Assembly: GCA_964641965.1 (NCBI GenBank)
Contig: CAZXLD010000027.1
Location: 1-62,030 of the forward strand
DNA: 62,030 nucleotides
Source: JAJDFU01 sp964641965
GTDB taxonomy: Bacteria; Bacteroidota; Bacteroidia; Chitinophagales; Saprospiraceae
Reading direction: 5' to 3'
Each line of letters opens with the position of its first letter. The stretch's first letter is position 1. Position numbers and translations under genes: made by a program. This document shows, in pieces, positions 15,470-24,058 of this stretch. Below the pieces are notes generated by a model, which made no database searches, was not told the DNA's origin, and saw only the letters and a list, made by a program, of their open reading frames with translations.

Positions 15470-18400
15470 TTATGCCATAAAAGTAACCCCTGCCATTACA
15501 ATCAAAAAGACAATTAATACCCCCCAGAGAAATTCATAGCCTCTTTCGGTACGAATAGCAGGTTCAACGCTATCATAGGTAGGCTTTACTCCATTCCACA
15601 ACCAGGCAGCATTTACTTTTACCCGATTGACAAAAACCATTAAAACGGGGAGCAAGACCAATATAATTGCAGTGATAGCCAACAGCCCAAAAGAGACGGA
15701 GATTGCCATCGGTTTTAGAAACTGAGCCTGCAGGCTTTTTTCAAACAATAGTGGAGCCAATCCGGCAAAAGTGGTAACTGAAGTAAGAACAATAGGACGG
15801 AATCTGCTGTATCCGGCTTCTAGCACTGCCTCTTTTTGAGAAAGCCCCTCTTTCATTAGGTCGTTGTAAGTGCTAACAAAAACCAGGGAATCATTCACAA
15901 GAATACCCACAAGGGCAATCAGACCAAGAGCAGAAAAAAGACTAATTGGAATTCCCATTATAAAATGCCCCCACCCAACGCCAACTAAGGAAAAAGGTAT
16001 TAACGCCAGCACCAGTACCGTTTGGCTTGCCGAACGGAACAATAGCGCAATTACGAAAAACATCAGCATCAGAATTCCCAGGAAAGCTGGCCAATTCGAA
16101 AAAGCCTTTTCCTGTTCTCGATTCTGACCCTCAAAAATGGCAGTAACCCCATTGAAATCGGATAACACAGCAGGAACGATCACATCTTTAAGCGAAGCGG
16201 TCACATCTGAGACCGACACCTCGTCGCTAGAAACATCTGCTTCTACCTTAATTTCTCGCTTCCCATTCAGGTGGCCAAGGCTGGTAATCCCTCTTTTTAT
16301 CTGAAGGGTTGCGATCTCCGAGAGGGGAAATTCTCTACCATCTGCGAACCGGATACGCATATTTTGCAACTGAGTCAGATCAGAGCGATCACTTTCAGCA
16401 TAGCGCACCCACACTTTGATCTCATCGCGGCCGCGTTGCAGCCGTTGGACTTCCTGGCCAAAGAATCCATTTCGTACCTGCCCGACTACTTCGTCCAACC
16501 GCAAGCCCAAATAGCGAGCTTTTTCTGTCAATTCAAGCTCAATTTCTTTCAGTCCTTCCTGATTATTATCGACAACATCAGCTAAATCGGAGAGATTGCT
16601 CACCTCAGCCTTTACGGCATCGGCAGCTCGCTTAAGCTCTTCATAGTCTTCCGCGATCAACGAGATAGAAATCGGTTTTCCAAAAGTACCCGCTCCGCCA
16701 AAAGTGACGGATTCTGCTTCGTAAATAGGCCCAGTCTGCTTTCGAATCTCGCTAATCACACGGCGAACACTGAGGCTATCCCTGCTCTCACCATCCAACA
16801 ACGCAATGGAGAGCCCTCCCTGATAGGTCGTTGGACCCAAATTTTTCTGAATACGCAGAATGGCATCTTTCTCCCCATTGAAATAACGTTCACTAATTAT
16901 CCGATTCGCTTCCCAGGCTGCTTGCTCGATATGACCGAGCCAGCCCTCGGTAACGTGTTCCCTTGTTCCAGCTGGCATTTGGAGTGTTATCGCTATGTTG
17001 TCCCGGTCGATAACCGGAAAAAAAGTGGTCTTGATCAACCCTCCTCCAATAGCTCCGATGGTGATGATAAGGCAGGCTCCAATAGCTGAAAAGGTAAAAA
17101 ACCGGTTTTCTAAAGCGAAACGTAACGCCGGCATATACGTTTTATCCCTCAGCCAGTACATCATTTTGTCGAAGAGCTGTTGTATTCTAGGAGGCTTAAC
17201 ATTCCGGTCTAAGGCTTTGGAATGAGATACGTGCGCGGGTAGAATTAGTCCCCCTTCAATTAAAGAAAATAATAGAGAAAACATCACCACTATGGCCATC
17301 TCCCTGAAAAAGTCGCCTAGCTGCCCCTGAATGAAAAAGAAGGTTGAGAAGGCAAGCATGGTGGTCAGAATAGCTGCAAATACAGCTGGAAGCACCCGCA
17401 TGGTACCCTCCACGGCAGCCTGAAATCTGGATCTTCCCTGCTCGTGAAATTGGAAAATACTCTCTCCGATTACAATTCCGTCATCAACGAGGATCCCAAT
17501 CACCAGGATCATACCGAAAAGGGAGATCACGTTTATGGTCACATCCAAAATATTCGCGAAAATGAACATTCCAGCAAAAGAAATCGGAATGGAAAGTGCC
17601 ACCCAGAAGGCAAGACGCCAGTGCAAAAATATGGACAGGAGTGCCAAAACGATCAGGAACCCTAAGATTCCATTTTCGGTCAGTAAATTGATCCTTTGGC
17701 GAAGAATAATCGAAGAATCATTGACCACAGTTGCTTTTACCAAGTCCTCTTGCTCATTAAATTGGTCGATATAGGCCAGCACCTGGTCCACAATACCAAT
17801 CATATCTTCCTCAATCGTATTCTGGACGGTAATCACCACCGCTGGCTCGTCATTTAGGTAACTTCGATTGGGAGAATCGGACCATTTATCCCGAATTTCA
17901 GCAACTTGTTCAAGTCGGATGACGCTGCCGTCGGCAGTGGTTTTGAGTACAATCCCACGTATGCCATCGGCTGTATAGGCTTTATTGCGCGCTCTGACGA
18001 GCAATTCTTCATCCTTACCTTTAACTGTACCTCCGGTGATATCGAGGTTGGCAGAGCGAACAGCCTGGGAAGCTTGTTGAAAAGTGAGGTTGTAATTGCG
18101 AAGGTCGGCCTCCCGAAAAGCAATTTCGATCTCTTCGTCCGGAAAGCCCTGGAGGCTTACTTTCGAAAGGCCATCCATTGCCCGTAGATCCTCCTCTACT
18201 TTTCGAGCTTTATCCTTTAAGGTTTTTAGATCTACCTCCCCACTGACAGCAAAACTTATGGCTTGACCCAGAGTTTCTCTTTTATAGACCACGGGAGGTT
18301 CCAGATCGACAGGAAAGGAGGATATCTGGTCAACTGCATTCTTTACATCATCAAGTACCAGATCTGTATCATAGCCTTGCTCTACCTCTACGGTTATAGC

Positions 18401-18670
18401 ACCTGCATTTTCTCGGCTTTCCGAAGCAAAGCGGTCAATACCGGTTACCGCTATGAGGTTCTCTTCAATCTTATTAACGACCCCTTCTTCGACTTCTTCC
18501 GGGGAAGCTCCAGGGTAAATTAGCTGGATGGATATGACTCGACTAGGAAACTCCGGAAAGAAAGTTGATTTCAAACTGGCTGCCCCTACCAGGCCAATCA
18601 GCAGAATGGCGAACATAAGCAGGTTCGCTGAGATAGGATTTTTTATAAAGTAGCGGATGATACGCTCCAT
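15470..18670 (-). CDS. RND efflux pump, AcrB/MexB-type inner-membrane subunit
   Basis: 1066 aa, a full-length HAE-type pump with 12 transmembrane helices and two large periplasmic loops. IRYFIKNPISANLLMFAILL is helix 1. The proton-relay aspartates are present in helix 4 (VIGILVDDGIVIGES), and the second-half equivalent is ALGLIALVGILVNDSLVF. FFPEFPSRVISIQLIYPGASPEEVE opens the first porter domain (written here in part). It exports drugs, detergents or metabolites using the proton gradient together with the HlyD-type adaptor (12 bp upstream) and TolC (three genes downstream). Substrate unknown. No truncation or frameshift. Confidence 0.96.
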   Translation of the reverse strand: MERIIRYFIKNPISANLLMFAILLIGLVGAASLKSTFFPEFPSRVISIQLIYPGASPEEVEEGVVNKIEENLIAVTGIDRFASESRENAGAITVEVEQGYDTDLVLDDVKNAVDQISSFPVDLEPPVVYKRETLGQAISFAVSGEVDLKTLKDKARKVEEDLRAMDGLSKVSLQGFPDEEIEIAFREADLRNYNLTFQQASQAVRSANLDITGGTVKGKDEELLVRARNKAYTADGIRGIVLKTTADGSVIRLEQVAEIRDKWSDSPNRSYLNDEPAVVITVQNTIEEDMIGIVDQVLAYIDQFNEQEDLVKATVVNDSSIILRQRINLLTENGILGFLIVLALLSIFLHWRLAFWVALSIPISFAGMFIFANILDVTINVISLFGMILVIGILVDDGIVIGESIFQFHEQGRSRFQAAVEGTMRVLPAVFAAILTTMLAFSTFFFIQGQLGDFFREMAIVVMFSLLFSLIEGGLILPAHVSHSKALDRNVKPPRIQQLFDKMMYWLRDKTYMPALRFALENRFFTFSAIGACLIITIGAIGGGLIKTTFFPVIDRDNIAITLQMPAGTREHVTEGWLGHIEQAAWEANRIISERYFNGEKDAILRIQKNLGPTTYQGGLSIALLDGESRDSLSVRRVISEIRKQTGPIYEAESVTFGGAGTFGKPISISLIAEDYEELKRAADAVKAEVSNLSDLADVVDNNQEGLKEIELELTEKARYLGLRLDEVVGQVRNGFFGQEVQRLQRGRDEIKVWVRYAESDRSDLTQLQNMRIRFADGREFPLSEIATLQIKRGITSLGHLNGKREIKVEADVSSDEVSVSDVTASLKDVIVPAVLSDFNGVTAIFEGQNREQEKAFSNWPAFLGILMLMFFVIALLFRSASQTVLVLALIPFSLVGVGWGHFIMGIPISLFSALGLIALVGILVNDSLVFVSTYNDLMKEGLSQKEAVLEAGYSRFRPIVLTSVTTFAGLAPLLFEKSLQAQFLKPMAISVSFGLLAITAIILVLLPVLMVFVNRVKVNAAWLWNGVKPTYDSVEPAIRTERGYEFLWGVLIVFLIVMAGVTFMA

Positions 18671-18682
18671 CAGGTCATTGAT

Positions 18683-19861
18683 TTAACGAGTGCTGCTTAT
18701 TGAGTTGTCAGGGACGGTACTCGAGTTCACATTGGAAGGAGCTTCTCCACGTATTCGGATCGGCAGACCGGAATACGCACCGGGAATCGGTTCTGCTAAA
18801 AGGATAGTCCCATTTGAAAGTCCACGGACAATGGCTCCGGTAGTTGAAAGCCGGATTACCTGCACCTGTTTTAGTTGGATCGTATTCTTTTCCACCACAT
18901 AAAGCTGCGTCTGATCGACCAAGAGGTTTTTGGGGACCAAAGCCGCATTCACTACCTCGGAACCTACCACTTCTCCCCGGAGATACATGCCTTCTCGTAG
19001 CCCGTTTCCGCTGACCTTTATGAATACTTTTACCGTTTGAGTACCCGGATCCACCTGATCATTGATTCGAACGATACGGCCATTCCATGCACCGTTTACA
19101 GCGTCGGAGTATAACTTGACGGAATAGCCTTTTCGTACGAACTTCAAATCAGAAAGAGGAATGGTTGCCGTTAGTTCATATTGGCTGGTGTTCATTAATT
19201 CTCCAAGGTTTTGACCGATCCGAACCAATGCACCAGGGTTTGTATTGGTTTGGGTCAGCACACCAGAGAAAGGAGCCTTCAACGTATATTTGGTCAAGCG
19301 TTCTTCAGCACTGCGAATGCTGTAAAACTGGCTGTAAATATTGCGGGCCGCTACAAAGAATTGTTCCTGTTTCGTAATCGACTCCGGCAGATCTTTCAGC
19401 TTGCCTTCCAGCTCAAATCCTTCGAGATACCGGACCCAATTTTCGAAACTCTTCGGCTGATCGATTTTCATATCCGGCATCATTTGGGTGATGGCATTCA
19501 GCAGGTTGCTCTTCTGAGAAAGCAGATTCAAGCGGGCCTCTTCATCGTCAATCCGGATCAGTACGCTTCCCTTTGGAAAATAAGTACCCACCTTAAACGG
19601 TCGTGATGTTTCTAGTAAAGTGCCTGAAACTTCGGCATACAGCTCAATCTTATCAAAGGCTTCCAGTTCTCCCTGAAGACTCATTGGGGCGGGTATACTC
19701 CCATTTTGAATGTGTAGCGTATCAATAACCTTGGTTTGATCAATCTCAGGTTTGGTCTTAGGAGGCTCCTTCATGTTGAACAGCAAGTACGCTCCTCCAA
19801 GGCCCAGGATTAGCACGATAAAACCCACCGCTACCCAAATTCGTCGGGATTGGATGCTCAT
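18683..19861 (-). CDS. RND efflux periplasmic adaptor (HlyD/AcrA family)
   Basis: 392 aa. An N-terminal hydrophobic anchor (IWVAVGFIVLILGLGGAYLLF) has no lipobox. The lipoyl/hairpin halves are visible (LYAEVSGTLLETSRPFKVG and YTLKAPFSGVLTQTNTNPGALVRIGQ, each up to 20-odd residues and given here only in part), followed by the beta-barrel part (DPGTQTVKVFIKVSGNGLREGMY). It bridges the RND pump and TolC. A MarR-type operator candidate lies 41 bp before its start and overlaps the marR stop codon. Confidence 0.93.
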   Translation of the reverse strand: MSIQSRRIWVAVGFIVLILGLGGAYLLFNMKEPPKTKPEIDQTKVIDTLHIQNGSIPAPMSLQGELEAFDKIELYAEVSGTLLETSRPFKVGTYFPKGSVLIRIDDEEARLNLLSQKSNLLNAITQMMPDMKIDQPKSFENWVRYLEGFELEGKLKDLPESITKQEQFFVAARNIYSQFYSIRSAEERLTKYTLKAPFSGVLTQTNTNPGALVRIGQNLGELMNTSQYELTATIPLSDLKFVRKGYSVKLYSDAVNGAWNGRIVRINDQVDPGTQTVKVFIKVSGNGLREGMYLRGEVVGSEVVNAALVPKNLLVDQTQLYVVEKNTIQLKQVQVIRLSTTGAIVRGLSNGTILLAEPIPGAYSGLPIRIRGEAPSNVNSSTVPDNSISSTR

Positions 19862-19901
19862 TGTAATACGGTTTTATTTCAGCAAACAAGAATCTGCATT
19901 C

Positions 19902-19921
19902 CTAGTTGCAGCCTCAACTAG
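19902..19921. promoter_or_regulatory. Candidate MarR operator 1 (CTAGTTG-N6-CAACTAG)
   Basis: A perfect 7-bp inverted repeat with a 6-nt spacer (CAGCCT). It overlaps the end of the marR gene and precedes hlyD. The same arms and spacing occur at 20367-20386 before marR, which makes both good candidates for binding by the MarR protein encoded between them. Confidence 0.65.
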
Positions 19922-20361
19922 TTATGCAGGTTTTCATACATTTTCATCAAAACCTTTTTACAGGTTTCAATTTCTTGTGGATCTATGTTTCTCAAGGCAT
20001 GCTCTAAATAGAGCTGTGCCACCGGCTTGAGCTTCTCTTTCATCGCTTTCCCTTTGTAGGTCAAATAGATCCGTTTGGTCCGTTTATCGGCAGAATCAGG
20101 AGTACGCACCAGGATACTTAGGCTTTCCAGGTCAGTAATTACGCGTGTGATAGAGGCTTTGTCTTTAATGCTGGAGCTAGCAAGATCCTGCTGGCGGACC
20201 CCATCTCTGGACCACAGGTCTACCAATACACTCATGTGACGGAGCTGCACGCCAGAGGCTTCCATACGCTTATCTTTTCGAATACCATTGATAAGCAGTT
20301 TTCCTACGCGTATGGTCAGGAAAATAAGGGAGTCCATCGGATTGAAAGGAGCATTGGCCAT
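19918..20361 (-). CDS. MarR-family transcriptional regulator
   Basis: 147 aa from the ATG at 20361 (MANAPFNPMDSLIF). A TTG at 20382 would add 7 residues but lies inside the operator candidate, so I reject it. The winged helix is clear: LRHMSVLVDLWSRDGVRQQDLA, then SSIKDKASITRVITDLE as recognition helix, then the wing SADKRTKRIYLTYKG with the conserved D-x-R-x(2)-R. The flanking helices form the dimer interface. It is likely a ligand-releasable repressor of its own gene and of the downstream hlyD-RND-tolC operon, as in MarR/MexR systems. Confidence 0.92.
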   Translation of the reverse strand: MANAPFNPMDSLIFLTIRVGKLLINGIRKDKRMEASGVQLRHMSVLVDLWSRDGVRQQDLASSSIKDKASITRVITDLESLSILVRTPDSADKRTKRIYLTYKGKAMKEKLKPVAQLYLEHALRNIDPQEIETCKKVLMKMYENLHN

Positions 20362-20366
20362 GTCAA

Positions 20367-20386
20367 CTAGTTGCAAAATCAACTAA
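20367..20386. promoter_or_regulatory. Candidate MarR operator 2 (CTAGTTG-N6-CAACTAA)
   Basis: Six of seven arm positions are symmetric around a 6-nt spacer (CAAAAT), matching the site at 19902-19921. An overlapping perfect 10-bp palindrome CAACTAGTTG (20364-20373) extends it toward the gene. It lies 5 bp before the marR start codon, where binding would block transcription. Confidence 0.65.
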
Positions 20387-20523
20387 AAAACTGCCTGGCC
20401 GCAAAAAAGTTGTGAAGTAGAGTTGATGAAATGTAGGGAATCAGGGTGCAGCAACCTGGAATAAGGAAGTAGCGAAAAGTTCTCCGCTTTTTGGAGATGG
20501 AGATTCCATTTAGGTAAGGAGTC

Positions 20524-20829
20524 TTAATTCAGCGAAAAACTCATGCTTGGTGATGAAACATTATGAAACATGAGTTCATGGATAAAGGGCTCCATAAAAT
20601 CTCGCAATGGAAATTTATCCAGTAGCATCCAGACTTCTGTTTCTGATTCTGCCTGCACGATTGCCCATAACTTTCGCCGGTCCAGGGCTAAGGAATAGGA
20701 TTGGATCTGGCCCTTAGCCAGCATCGAATCAATTATCATCCGCTGATTTGGAATTCTGGATGTAAATTCTTCTGTAAAAACTGCCGGAAGATCAAATTCG
20801 ACCATAAAAACGCGTTGCTGTTCTTCCAT
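20524..20829 (-). CDS. Small muconolactone-isomerase-like (MIase superfamily) protein
   Basis: 101 aa, no signal peptide. The pattern VFMVEFDLPAVFTEEF, IPNQRMIIDSMLAKGQIQSYSL, RRKLWAIVQAESETEVWMLL and a final proline-containing strand resembles the ferredoxin-like muconolactone isomerase family. In such small proteins of Bacteroidota the catalytic role is usually unproven. It follows the pirin gene by 29 bp, which suggests a common transcript and a role in redox or aromatic compound stress. Family call is moderate. Confidence 0.65.
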   Translation of the reverse strand: MEEQQRVFMVEFDLPAVFTEEFTSRIPNQRMIIDSMLAKGQIQSYSLALDRRKLWAIVQAESETEVWMLLDKFPLRDFMEPFIHELMFHNVSSPSMSFSLN

Positions 20830-20858
20830 GATGTTCTTTTTTAATACTCGGTTTTCAT

Positions 20859-21737
20859 TTATTCCACCAACTCCCCCATTTTCCCAGCTTGAAAATCCGA
20901 TATAGCTTGTTGAATTTCCTCCGGGCGATTCATCACAAATGGGCCATACTGAGCCATGGGTTCGGCAATAGCTTCACCGTGTAGCCACAAAAAAGTAGCT
21001 GCCTCATCAGCCACCAAATCCAGTGTACCAGCAGTCTCGTCAAACAGGGCTAGCTCCTCAGCTTGTACAGTTCTGCCATTCGGCAAGGTTATTTTTCCTT
21101 TGACCAGATAAAGCGCAAATGAACTGGACGCTTGTAATTGAATGCTAGAGGTTCCGTTTTCCGGCAATTCACCGACTGCTACGCTCAGGGGGGAAAACGG
21201 TTTTACCGGCCCCTTGGTTTCATATATTTCTCCGGCAATAACCCTTAAATTCAGGTCATCTATGGTTACGATTGGGATCTCATCTGCACGTACTTCCTGA
21301 TAGCCGGGAGCCATCATCTTGTGACGAGCCGGCAAGTTTACCCAAAGCTGGATACCTTCTAAGGTACCTCCAGCAGCTAGAAATTGGTCTGAAACTCGTT
21401 CACTGTGTATAATTCCACTTCCTGCAGTAATCCATTGAACTTCTCCAGCCTGGATGACACCGTCATTGCCCAGACTATCCCGATGTCTTAACGCTCCCTG
21501 AAAAAGGATCGTGGCCGGCTGAAAACCTCTATGTGGATGTGCACCTACATCTAATGCAGGCTCCCCAGGGTGTACGGTGGTGGGCCCGAAATGGTGCAAT
21601 AAAATGAAAGGACCTACCTGTCGAAGGCCCGGAGCAGGAAGAGGCTGTTTGACCAAATTTGGCCCCATTCGAATACCTTCTGCAGGAACTATCCTTTTCA
21701 GGACCTTTGGTGGTAAGATGGAGGAGTCAGTTGCCAT
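20859..21737 (-). CDS. Pirin-family protein
   Basis: 292 aa, normal for the family. The bicupin metal site is visible as HPHRGFQ (two His), RHRDSLGNDG with another His, and GIIHSE, containing the last His and Glu. QWITAGSGIIHSERV is a strong pirin signature. Some bacterial pirins are quercetin 2,3-dioxygenases, others regulate enzymes; which applies here is unknown. It starts 11 bp after the CDGSH protein gene and precedes the MIase-like gene. Confidence 0.93.
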   Translation of the reverse strand: MATDSSILPPKVLKRIVPAEGIRMGPNLVKQPLPAPGLRQVGPFILLHHFGPTTVHPGEPALDVGAHPHRGFQPATILFQGALRHRDSLGNDGVIQAGEVQWITAGSGIIHSERVSDQFLAAGGTLEGIQLWVNLPARHKMMAPGYQEVRADEIPIVTIDDLNLRVIAGEIYETKGPVKPFSPLSVAVGELPENGTSSIQLQASSSFALYLVKGKITLPNGRTVQAEELALFDETAGTLDLVADEAATFLWLHGEAIAEPMAQYGPFVMNRPEEIQQAISDFQAGKMGELVE

Positions 21738-21748
21738 GCCTAAATTTT

Positions 21749-22174
21749 TTAGCCAATAAACCCAGCTTCCGAGTGTGAGCCATCACAAAAGGGTTTGTTT
21801 TTGGAAGCTCCACACCGGCAAAAAGCAGTACGTTTAGTACGATCAACGGTTTCTCCGTCCGAGAGTTCAATTTGCAGGGCTCCGCTTACTAACAACGGAC
21901 CATTAGGCACAACCTGACAAGATAATGGTGCAACAACGGATTCTTCCTCCGCCTTTTTATCTGCATTTCGATAAGCCGTTAATGCTCCTGATGGGCATTT
22001 GGCAACCTGGGCTAAAATAGCCTCAGAGGTGGCACCTTGTGCATTAATCCAAGGCCGCTTGTCAATGTCAAATACCTCAGGTAATCCATTGACACAGTTC
22101 TTGGAATGAATGCACAGATCTGCTTTCCAAACTATGGTTACTTCTCCGTTTGTATATTCTTTAGTAGTGGGCAT
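21749..22174 (-). CDS. Fusion of a YjdI-like [4Fe-4S] domain and a CDGSH iron-sulfur domain
   Basis: 141 aa. The N-terminal half has C21, C27 and C60 in the YjdI/Fer4_19 arrangement (LCIHSKNCVNGLPEVFD, AKCPSGALTAY). The C-terminal half is a complete CDGSH motif: C119, C121, C130 and H134 (FCRCGASKNKPFCDGSH), which binds a [2Fe-2S] cluster with three Cys and one His. The combination suggests an electron carrier or redox sensor in the cytoplasm. It is first in the run with pirin and the MIase-like gene. Nested inverted repeats lie about 50-80 bp before its start. Confidence 0.9.
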   Translation of the reverse strand: MPTTKEYTNGEVTIVWKADLCIHSKNCVNGLPEVFDIDKRPWINAQGATSEAILAQVAKCPSGALTAYRNADKKAEEESVVAPLSCQVVPNGPLLVSGALQIELSDGETVDRTKRTAFCRCGASKNKPFCDGSHSEAGFIG

Positions 22175-22220
22175 GGTGAGCTATGGTTTTATATCGATCC
22201 ATAATGCTAACGGAGCAGAC

Positions 22221-22256
22221 GGACCGTGGGTTTTGAAAACCTGATTGTTCCGGTCC
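22221..22256. promoter_or_regulatory. Nested inverted repeats before the iron-sulfur/pirin operon
   Basis: GGACCG (22221-22226) pairs with CGGTCC (22251-22256), and inside lies GGTTTTGAAAACC (22229-22241), a perfect palindrome around one G. It lies 47-82 bp before the start at 22174. It could be an operator for that operon or a hairpin. Nothing else is seen in this spacer apart from the repeat element next to it. Confidence 0.4.
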
Positions 22257-22327
22257 ATTTTCAGGAATTAAGAATCTTACTGCGCAAGAGCAACAGGATA
22301 GCAGCCAAGCATTTCCCAATCATTAGC

Positions 22328-22498
22328 TGTACTGACAATCCATCTTGTGGAAAAGTCCATTTATCACTAAACTCTTAGCGCCTTAGTAGAGTTCTTCGCG
22401 GCTTACATGGGAAGTTCCCTATTCACCGCAAAGTACATAAAGGAGCCGCCAAGTACACAAAGAAGAAATGATCAACCATAAGTTCGCTTACCAGTACA
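22328..22498. repeat. Palindromic interspersed element, copy 2
   Basis: The left end TGTACTGACAAT is identical to copy 1 (806-984), and CATCTTGTGG follows in both. The right end keeps ATCAACCATAAGTTC and CAGTACA but has lost part of the terminal inverted repeat. The interior still contains pairs such as TTAGCGCC and GCGG/CCGC words. The element ends one base before the stop codon of the DUF1232 gene, again on the 3' side of a minus-strand gene. Confidence 0.7.
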
Positions 22499-22499
22499 A

Positions 22500-22808
22500 T
22501 TAGCCGCTAGGCTCTGACTCCAGTTTTTTGCGTTGACGGCGCATTTGATATGCTAAAAAGGCACTTCCCAAGCCCGTAACGAGCATGCCGATGTCGTCAG
22601 TTTGGCCGAGCACAGGAATGAGGTCCGGAATCATATCCACCGGACTAACCACTGAAACTGCAGAAACGGCAGTTGTACCCCACCCCAAATACTCAACCAC
22701 CAGGTTGCGAAGCTTACTCTTGGGGAGAGCCATTAAAATCATAAAGACGACTAATACAACCACCACTCCTATCACCAATACCTTCAGAAAGCTGAAAAAT
22801 GCATCCAT
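22500..22808 (-). CDS. DUF1232 (YkvA-like) membrane protein
   Basis: 102 aa. One N-terminal transmembrane helix (VLVIGVVVVLVVFMILMAL) is followed by the DUF1232 hairpin: VSPVDMIPDLIPVLGQTDDIGML. The domain is widespread and of unknown function, sometimes linked to membrane stress. Its stop codon touches the palindromic element. Single gene, no evident partner. Confidence 0.85.
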   Translation of the reverse strand: MDAFFSFLKVLVIGVVVVLVVFMILMALPKSKLRNLVVEYLGWGTTAVSAVSVVSPVDMIPDLIPVLGQTDDIGMLVTGLGSAFLAYQMRRQRKKLESEPSG

Positions 22809-22997
22809 TTTTATATTGAGCTACGCTTGTTTTGTGGGTTACCTGGTGACCCAATCTTCAATTGAAAATAAAAGGCCAGTTATTTTAATCTCGGATCGGC
22901 CTATCCAGTTACCTCAGATTTCCAGATAAAGATAATAGGACTAGTCAGGAGTGCCTTTTTCTTTAGATAAACTATGGCATAGGATCGAACAGGAAGA

Positions 22998-23966
22998 CTA
23001 TTCCAGGTCCAATGCATTCATCCGTATTCGATACAGGTTACCAAATCCATTCTCAATCTGGTTAGCCCACTCCACCATTTGCTTAACCGTTTGGAGGGTA
23101 TCTGGAGCCGGATTACTCCGATCACTGGTGAAATAAAGAATAGCTCGATTTTCATCTATAAACGGACAATAATCCAGCTGTTTGGAATTGACCTTTTCGC
23201 TTAATGGTTGAGCCGGTATCCAATTACCAAATGGATCTTTTTTACTGTAATACAGATCACCACCTCCTATATCATTCGGCCTGCCGAAGGAGCTGAAAAT
23301 GAGCAGGTTTTCATCTGGGTTTATATAAGCATTGAATTCGTAAAAGATGGTGTTAATGGCAGTGTCCAGGGGTTCAGGATCCTGGTATTTTTCCTCCTTC
23401 CATTCGCTCCGAAAAAGGTCTTCTCGCCCCACCCCATCCAATCGTGTAGCTGTAAAATAAAGATTGCCATTCCTGCTTACGGAAGGATAAAATTCATTTT
23501 CCTCCGTATTGATGTTGGCTGGTAGGGCAATCGGTTCGCCCCATTGATCGCCCATCCGATCGCTATACCAGATATTGTAGTCCGTTCGGCTTGAGGTGCT
23601 GTGAAGCGGTCGGTCGGACGCAAAAAAAAGGCGGTTTCCTTCTTCGGCTAAAAAGGGTTCGATATCCTGGTATTTTCCCGATATATTTAAAATCTCAGGT
23701 GCGGACCATCTTCCTTTCTTTCTTGATAAGGCAACGAGCATCCTGCGCCGTTGTTTTTGATCTCCCAAAGTGAAAATAATCTCATCTCCACTTGGCGTTA
23801 TAGCGATATCCCGCTCGTAAAGCGGGGTGGAAAGCACTCCCTCACCAAAAAGCCTCACCTCATCTGTAGCTTCTTCCAGGTCGAGAGATATCGAGTTCCG
23901 AGATCCGCAACTGACAAGCAAGATTGCGGCAAGGATTAACAGATAGAAGTAGCTAGTCCGCTGCAT
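22998..23966 (-). CDS. PD40 beta-propeller lipoprotein
   Basis: 322 aa. The signal sequence ends in a lipobox (LLVSCG, Cys near 20), so it is a lipoprotein. Repeated blades have the WD40-like PD40 pattern: DIAITPSGDEIIFTLGD, EPFLAEEGNRLFFASDRP, FYPSVSRNGNLYFTATR, AYINPDENLLIFSSFG, CPFIDENRAILYFTSDR. Such TolB-like propellers act as binding scaffolds in the periplasm or at the surface. It is 92 bp downstream of the TonB receptor and may serve it. Partner unknown. Confidence 0.88.
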   Translation of the reverse strand: MQRTSYFYLLILAAILLVSCGSRNSISLDLEEATDEVRLFGEGVLSTPLYERDIAITPSGDEIIFTLGDQKQRRRMLVALSRKKGRWSAPEILNISGKYQDIEPFLAEEGNRLFFASDRPLHSTSSRTDYNIWYSDRMGDQWGEPIALPANINTEENEFYPSVSRNGNLYFTATRLDGVGREDLFRSEWKEEKYQDPEPLDTAINTIFYEFNAYINPDENLLIFSSFGRPNDIGGGDLYYSKKDPFGNWIPAQPLSEKVNSKQLDYCPFIDENRAILYFTSDRSNPAPDTLQTVKQMVEWANQIENGFGNLYRIRMNALDLE

Positions 23967-24058
23967 CAGAAAATAGTTTATGTGTTTAATCGTCTAGTGC
24001 TGTTCTCAAACTCCCATTTCCATTGGGCTTCAAAGGTTTTTATCCAGGCCCTTTACGC

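Noticed and set aside
20362..20382. TTG start for the MarR gene
   Set aside because: It lies inside the operator-like palindrome; the ATG at 20361 gives a normal family start.
22832..22850. TGGGTTACC-T-GGTGACCCA near-palindrome before the DUF1232 gene
   Set aside because: Only one copy with 8 of 9 pairs; too little to call an operator.
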